This document shows positions 5,957 to 8,778 of a DNA stretch of 8,778 nucleotides, in pieces. Positions within the stretch are counted from its first letter, which is position 1. Every line of letters begins with the position of its first letter. Origin of the DNA: Nostoc sp. GT001 (GTDB lineage: Bacteria > Cyanobacteriota > Cyanobacteriia > Cyanobacteriales > Nostocaceae); NCBI RefSeq assembly GCF_030382115.1, contig NZ_JAUDRJ010000002.1, positions 108,591 to 117,368 of the forward strand, read 5' to 3'. Position numbers and translations under genes: made by a program. The notes beneath the pieces are model-generated. The model saw only the letters and a list, made by a program, of their open reading frames with translations, ran no database searches and had not been told where the DNA came from.

Positions 5957-5988
5957 GATGGCACAAAGCGCCTACGGTGGGCGATCGC
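5957..5988. repeat. Interspersed repeat, copy 4 (diverged)
   Basis: GATGGCACAAAGCGCCTACG followed by GTGGGCGATCGC. It keeps both ends of the family and the intact HIP1 (5981-5988), but the inner GTAACCGCC is changed. Confidence 0.55.
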
Positions 5989-6015
5989 AGCACAATTAGG
6001 CTTTGCCTAGAGACT

Positions 6016-6039
6016 GGCATTCCAGAAAATGCCTATAAT
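6016..6039 (+). promoter_or_regulatory. Hairpin abutting a TATAAT box
   Basis: GGCATT (6016-6021) pairs with AATGCC (6028-6033), and TATAAT follows at once (6034-6039). No good -35 is seen at 16-18 bases and no plus-strand gene follows, so a real promoter is doubtful. An antisense RNA against the 3' end of the AIPR gene is possible. Confidence 0.25.
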
Positions 6040-6151
6040 GTCTTCCTAGATGACAATTAATTGTTAAGTGGACATTTTAGCTTGGTGTCAGCGTTAATTC
6101 TTCATGCTTGCTGGAGTTGACAATTTTCACCAAGTGCTGATTGAGATAACT

Positions 6152-7297
6152 TTAGGTCGAAATGTACAGACTTTCCCAAATCTCTTGATTGCGACAAATT
6201 TTAGTCCCCACTGTATTTCCTGCTGTTTTCTCCGATATCAAGTATTTACGGTAATAGTTAACCCACAGGTGTTGGAGAAAGTTTTCGGCGAATTCATCAA
6301 AAGGAATAATCCAGTTATAGTCTTGGTCTAGGAATACCCGATAGGATGCAATTATGGGTAGTGCGAGGTCAGTTGGCGCACCAAACCCAAACGAGTACTT
6401 GCTATCGGGGAGAAGGGTAGTTTTGCGTGTATCAATTGATGCTAAATCGTTGACACCCTTTCTTCTGGGGTTGCTGATATGTTCTTGGATGATTTCGTAC
6501 AGTCTTTGCTCTATCCACAGAGCTTTGGGAAGTAGAGGCAGTAGAAGAGTTAATCTTTCCCTCTCAGTGTCTGTGATTTGGCTTGGGGTGTTCGTACCTG
6601 TAGGGTGCTTGCTTCGTTTATTGCCGTCGGGATTGTATCTATTTCTGTCGAGGCAGTTGATCAGCTTGAACAAGTGGTTAACATTACACTGGGCATTTCT
6701 AGGAGCGCCGCTTTGGTTTTGGTAATAGGCTATTCTAAATTTTCTATCTTCTGCTCTTTCTAACTGGGCTAAATACTGCTTGATAAATTTGTAATCTCCC
6801 CTGGCGTTGACTTTGGAGCGAGAATCCACTGGCGATGTGGTATTGGATGCGAGAGCGATATCTTTAGCCTCCTCTTCCTGGAGTCCGATGTGGATGGTAA
6901 CTTTGACTCTGGCAAGGCTGAGGTCATATTTGTAATTTTTAGCTTGCTCAAATGCTAAAACTGTGTGACCTCCATTGATAATGCCATCGCTACCCCCCTC
7001 GTTAGCTTCTAAAACTTCTAGTTCCAGTTCGGTTTTGTTTTTGCTAGGTTTAACTTTATTCGCTGACAGAACGATTCCACTGTGACGAGAGAAGAATTTT
7101 TCTGGTTGAGTCGTCACAGAGTCAAAGATTTGTCGGTATGTCGCACTTTTGCGGTTAGGTTCTCGGATGTTGGGTTCTAGGGGTAGGTCTGTCGGGAAGC
7201 CGTCCACATGGGCGGTGGCGATGATGCAATTGGGGTTTGCATGGAAATAGTTGTCTACTTTAATAATCCAGTTTTTCGGCATGGGTGGTTTCTGCAT
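6152..7297 (-). CDS. AIPR family protein (abortive infection phage resistance)
   Basis: 381 residues from the ATG. AIPR proteins are linked to phage resistance, originally through lactococcal abortive infection; their biochemistry is poorly defined. The signature is present in order: FFSRHSGIVLSANKVK (about 68-83), which matches the family's N-G-I segment; DGIINGGHTVLAFEQAKN (104-121), matching the conserved NGxQT helix start; LARVKVTIHIG (128-138); and ALASNTTSPVDSRSKVNARG (148-167), the family's N-S/T-Q-like segment. The glutamine of the usual NGxQT is replaced by His here. The C-terminal half (about 200-381) is less conserved. It is shorter than many relatives. An adjacent TTG would add one residue; the ATG is preferred. 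No strong ribosome-binding site is seen. Plus-strand frames here are shadows. The nearby pPIWI_RE gene supports a defence role. Confidence 0.8.
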   Translation of the reverse strand: MQKPPMPKNWIIKVDNYFHANPNCIIATAHVDGFPTDLPLEPNIREPNRKSATYRQIFDSVTTQPEKFFSRHSGIVLSANKVKPSKNKTELELEVLEANEGGSDGIINGGHTVLAFEQAKNYKYDLSLARVKVTIHIGLQEEEAKDIALASNTTSPVDSRSKVNARGDYKFIKQYLAQLERAEDRKFRIAYYQNQSGAPRNAQCNVNHLFKLINCLDRNRYNPDGNKRSKHPTGTNTPSQITDTERERLTLLLPLLPKALWIEQRLYEIIQEHISNPRRKGVNDLASIDTRKTTLLPDSKYSFGFGAPTDLALPIIASYRVFLDQDYNWIIPFDEFAENFLQHLWVNYYRKYLISEKTAGNTVGTKICRNQEIWESLYIST

Positions 7298-7351
7298 CAA
7301 AGCGATACATTCTCAATTATTCTTCTGGTGGGAAGAAGCTCGCGCTTAAAG

Positions 7352-7357
7352 ATTATA
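7352..7357 (-). promoter_or_regulatory. Candidate -10 box for the AIPR gene
   Basis: TATAAT on the minus strand, 54 bases upstream of the ATG at 7297. No good -35 is found at the usual distance (a TTGCAA lies 24 bases away), so the call rests on the -10 alone. Confidence 0.35.
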
Positions 7358-7596
7358 TTTTGTAATTTATGTCTAAAATTGTTGCAATTGAGGTTACAGT
7401 GCCAAAACGGGTTGCATTGTACGCTAAGGGTGAAAAGCAGATTAGATAGGGCTTTGGGAGTTCAAATCTGATTTGAATTATGAGTAGCTTAGTATCAAAC
7501 TACAATTAAGCTTATTTGTAAACCGTAGTTTTTATTGGCATCTAACTAAATTTGACAATATTTTTCACTAATTTACCCAAATTTAAAAATACGGGT

Positions 7597-7602
7597 TATA
7601 AT
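7597..7602 (+). promoter_or_regulatory. Candidate -10 box for the structured RNA and 46-aa gene
   Basis: Consensus TATAAT in GGGTTATAATAG, predicting a start near 7609-7610, right at the base of the RNA stem. The -35 is weak (TTACCC at 7573-7578); the better TTGACA at 7553-7558 is too far away. Activator-dependent or -10-driven initiation is possible. Confidence 0.5.
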
Positions 7603-7609
7603 AGTTTCA

Positions 7610-7680
7610 GTAGATAGCCCATGCGAATTTGAGTGCAGATAACCGAAAGGTTAAGGACTCGCTTTTGCGTGGGCTATTTG
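7610..7680 (+). ncRNA. Candidate structured RNA (long interrupted hairpin with GAAA tetraloop)
   Basis: A single extended hairpin can be drawn base by base. P1 is 7611-7627 with 7664-7680 (17 pairs including G-U pairs; ATAGCCCAUGCGAA against UUUUGCGUGGGCUAU). A 3x3 internal loop (UUU/GCU) follows, then P2 GAGU/ACUC (7631-7634 with 7657-7660), an asymmetric loop GCAGA/AGG, and P3 UAACC/GGUUA (7640-7644 with 7649-7653) closed by a GAAA tetraloop (7645-7648). The GNRA loop and the G-U pairs favour the plus strand. It starts right after a TATAAT box and lies about 78 bases before a 46-aa gene, so it may be a small RNA, a cis-regulatory leader or both. The T-poor tail (UUUGCUGUUU) is a weak terminator. 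It matches no riboswitch class I know. Confidence 0.6.
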
Positions 7681-7757
7681 CTGTTTACCTATACTGAAGT
7701 CTATTTTTACTCCTTGTTTAAGTTGGAGTTACTAACTAAACTACAACGGACAAGAAT

Positions 7758-7898
7758 ATGATTACCCAACAATTCCGCCCAAGACGCACCAGCCAAAAAG
7801 CTGCTAGCAACGCTGGTAAAGTTCTACGTGACCCTAACTCTACTCCAGAGCAAAGGTCGGCGGCTGGATCTGCGCTAGTTCAACGGAGGTGGTCTTAA
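7758..7898 (+). CDS. Small protein, 46 aa, basic
   Basis: 46 residues; the N-terminus (MITQQFRPRRTSQK) is strongly basic. The core AGKVLRDPNSTPEQRSAAGS followed by ALVQRRW resembles a motif I recall in many small bacterial and phage proteins (A-G/S-K-x-L ... K/R-S-x-A-G-S-A-L-x-Q), two short helices joined by a DPxST turn; no function is known to me. There is no signal peptide or membrane segment. The ribosome-binding site is weak (CGGA, 7 bases before the ATG). It follows the structured RNA on the same strand, suggesting one transcript with a leader near 148 bases. A weak CACAA/TTGTG stem with a T-rich tail follows the stop. It is isolated between two minus-strand defence genes. Confidence 0.65.
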   Translation: MITQQFRPRRTSQKAASNAGKVLRDPNSTPEQRSAAGSALVQRRWS

Positions 7899-7919
7899 TT
7901 CCCTTTCCGCCTGACCGCA

Positions 7920-7950
7920 CAATCTTTTAATCTTTTGTGTTATTTTTGAC
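7920..7950 (+). terminator. Weak candidate terminator after the 46-aa gene
   Basis: CACAA and TTGTG around an AT-rich loop, then TTATTTTT. The stem is only 5 bp, so efficiency is doubtful, but position and T tail fit. Confidence 0.3.
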
Positions 7951-8136
7951 TTGAAGGGGTCTGTACACCAGTGGGTTTAGAGCCACATTGTACGCAACCA
8001 ATAAAAATAGAAAATGCCCCAATCAAACGCTTGCGTCAACCTCTGGCTATTGCTTTACTAGCTTCAATTAATTACTAGTTTGAATTTTTTACATCCATAT
8101 AGTCGATACAAGTAACTCTTAACCAGAATATCAAGT

Positions 8137-8778
8137 CTAAAATAAGCTCAATTGGATATATTCTGGGGCTTGCTCAGTTAAAGATTCATCTAACAAATCA
8201 TCCTCAAAATCATCGAAGTCTTCCTCCACATTTGATCGTGATATATATTCAGAAATTTGATGACCTGAATGAACTGGTTGTGGCAATAAAGTTACTATCT
8301 CTGCATCGATAAATGGAGAGGCTTCTCGCAGTCTATGTATTATTAATGTCCATTCTTCTGGCTTATCTTCTGATTGGAGAGATAACCAAGAAATTTCTAG
8401 CGCAGATTGGTTCCATCCTGGTTTTGATACTCTATCACGTTGCCTTGAATTTGCGGGTCTTTTTGCAGATTGAGGGGAACGACCTATTGAGTAAAAGGCA
8501 GAGCTAAAATCCGGGTTATGATAAATGCCACTATACCTGTTAAACCCAGATATAGGACAAACGTGAGCTACCAAACCATCACTGGAATATCGTAGTCTAG
8601 CTACACGCAGAAGTTGCGGATTTTGGCAAGAAAGAAGTTTGTTTTGATGCCAAAGATTATTTGGGTCTTTCGCCTCGTCTCCTGACACAAGTTTTAAAAG
8701 TGAAGGAAGGTCTTGGCGGAGATTTTGGTCATCTAATAATAGTAGAGTTGGATTTTTTATTTCTAAATCTGCAAAAGC
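8137..8778 (-). CDS. pPIWI_RE protein, C-terminal part (partial, runs off the right edge)
   Basis: 213 codons are open from the window edge to a stop at 8137; the GTG near 8688 is internal, since the frame continues upstream without a stop. pPIWI_RE proteins are argonaute/PIWI-like proteins with a conserved Arg and Glu, predicted to act with a helicase and a nuclease in nucleic-acid-guided defence. Recognisable in order: TLLLLDDQNLRQDLPSL (11-27, where relatives show LLVDAQNxRxxWPxL), LLRVARLRY (56-64), FYSIGRSPQSAKR (95-107), SALEISWLSLQSEDKPEEW (125-143), IIHRLREASPF (147-157), and LLPQPVHSGHQISEYI (164-179, relatives ALPLPLHLAKLxEEY). The end is very acidic (185-202). The likely Arg and Glu are in RVARLR and ALEIS. 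The N-terminal bulk and any partner genes lie beyond the window. Confidence 0.8.
   Translation of the reverse strand, partial: AFADLEIKNPTLLLLDDQNLRQDLPSLLKLVSGDEAKDPNNLWHQNKLLSCQNPQLLRVARLRYSSDGLVAHVCPISGFNRYSGIYHNPDFSSAFYSIGRSPQSAKRPANSRQRDRVSKPGWNQSALEISWLSLQSEDKPEEWTLIIHRLREASPFIDAEIVTLLPQPVHSGHQISEYISRSNVEEDFDDFEDDLLDESLTEQAPEYIQLSLF

Larger units (their letters stand above)
5409..6151. other. 740-base non-coding region between the recombinase and AIPR genes
   Basis: Contains the recombinase leader with two dyads (5433-5494), then DNA without recognisable genes, two interspersed repeats (5709-5740, 5957-5988), a GGCATT/AATGCC hairpin (6016-6033) abutting TATAAT (6034-6039), and a 12-base palindrome ACAATTAATTGT (6053-6064). 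A 98-codon minus-strand frame (5668-5964) crosses an interspersed repeat and lacks family features; it may be chance or a gene remnant. Confidence 0.5.
7298..7609. other. Divergent non-coding region with dyads
   Basis: No credible gene. It holds AATTG-TTG-CAATT (7377-7389), a perfect 17-base dyad TTCAAATC-T-GATTTGAA (7461-7477) suited to a dimeric regulator, and AAACTAC/GTAGTTT arms (7497-7503, 7525-7531) 21 bases apart. The last 70 bases are strongly AT-rich and lead to a TATAAT box. Confidence 0.5.

Noticed and set aside
5668..5964. 98-codon minus-strand frame
   Set aside because: Its C-terminal third is an interspersed repeat (5709-5740), no ribosome-binding site or family motif is visible, and it is isolated. 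A decayed gene remains possible but cannot be supported.
6104..6763. Plus-strand open frames at 6104-6331, 6354-6725 and 6578-6763
   Set aside because: They lie fully opposite the AIPR gene, have low-complexity or Cys/Leu/Ser-heavy translations and show no family features; they are antisense shadows.
7631..7660. Group II intron domain V or hammerhead-like core
   Set aside because: The GAAA tetraloop hairpin is too short for domain V, lacks the AGC triad at the stem base, and the CUGANGA hammerhead core is absent.
7610..7757. Glutamine (glnA / downstream-peptide) riboswitch upstream of the 46-aa gene
   Set aside because: These cyanobacterial riboswitches do precede small genes, but their conserved GGACGGAAGUAGG-like core is absent and the fold here is a single long hairpin.
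8057..8090. TTCAA/TTGAA stem followed by six T, as a terminator
   Set aside because: The stem is 5 AT-rich pairs and competes with an ACTAG/CTAGT pairing; too weak to list as a terminator.

Overview
The window is most likely from a filamentous (Nostocales-type) cyanobacterium, on a plasmid or an integrated mobile region. The evidence is the palindrome GCGATCGC (HIP1), which I count seven times in 8.8 kb (531, 3169, 3437, 4298, 4566, 5350, 5981), and four copies of a small interspersed repeat of the form GATGGCGTAACCGCC...GCGATCGC. It also holds a cyanobacterial-style small DNA-binding protein paired with a tyrosine recombinase. There are no housekeeping genes, tRNAs, rRNAs or CRISPR repeats.

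Layout, left to right. (1) 113-970, minus strand: a phage-type Gp157 family gene, preceded by an unrecognised 55-residue small gene with a convincing intrinsic terminator between them. (2) 1205-2848, minus strand: a tight three-gene cluster reading unknown 168-aa protein, GNAT-type acetyltransferase, unknown 179-aa protein. (3) 2849-3697: 850 bases without a credible gene, holding five copies of an iteron-like repeat (core AGTTSAACAAT) in two orientations around two interspersed repeats, then a dyad. (4) 3698-5408: a plus-strand gene for a predicted ribbon-helix-helix/coiled-coil protein, convergent with a complete tyrosine recombinase. An 18-base operator-like element occurs both at the start codon of the first gene and inside it, and a recombination-core-like inverted repeat lies just upstream of the recombinase. 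(5) 5409-6151: non-coding, with two more interspersed repeats. (6) 6152-7297, minus strand: an AIPR (abortive-infection phage-resistance) family gene. (7) 7298-8136: divergent non-coding DNA, then a strong candidate structured RNA (about 7610-7680) behind a TATAAT box, leading to a 46-aa small gene. (8) 8137 to the right edge, minus strand: the C-terminal part of a pPIWI_RE protein, an argonaute-related family of a predicted nucleic-acid-guided defence module; the rest lies outside the window.

Taken together, the window looks like accessory DNA combining mobility (recombinase, candidate recombination site, iteron-like repeats) with phage-defence genes (AIPR, pPIWI_RE and possibly Gp157). The least explained part, and the best candidate for something undescribed, is the structured RNA with its small gene between the two defence genes. 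Family assignments are from remembered motifs; no database search was possible.
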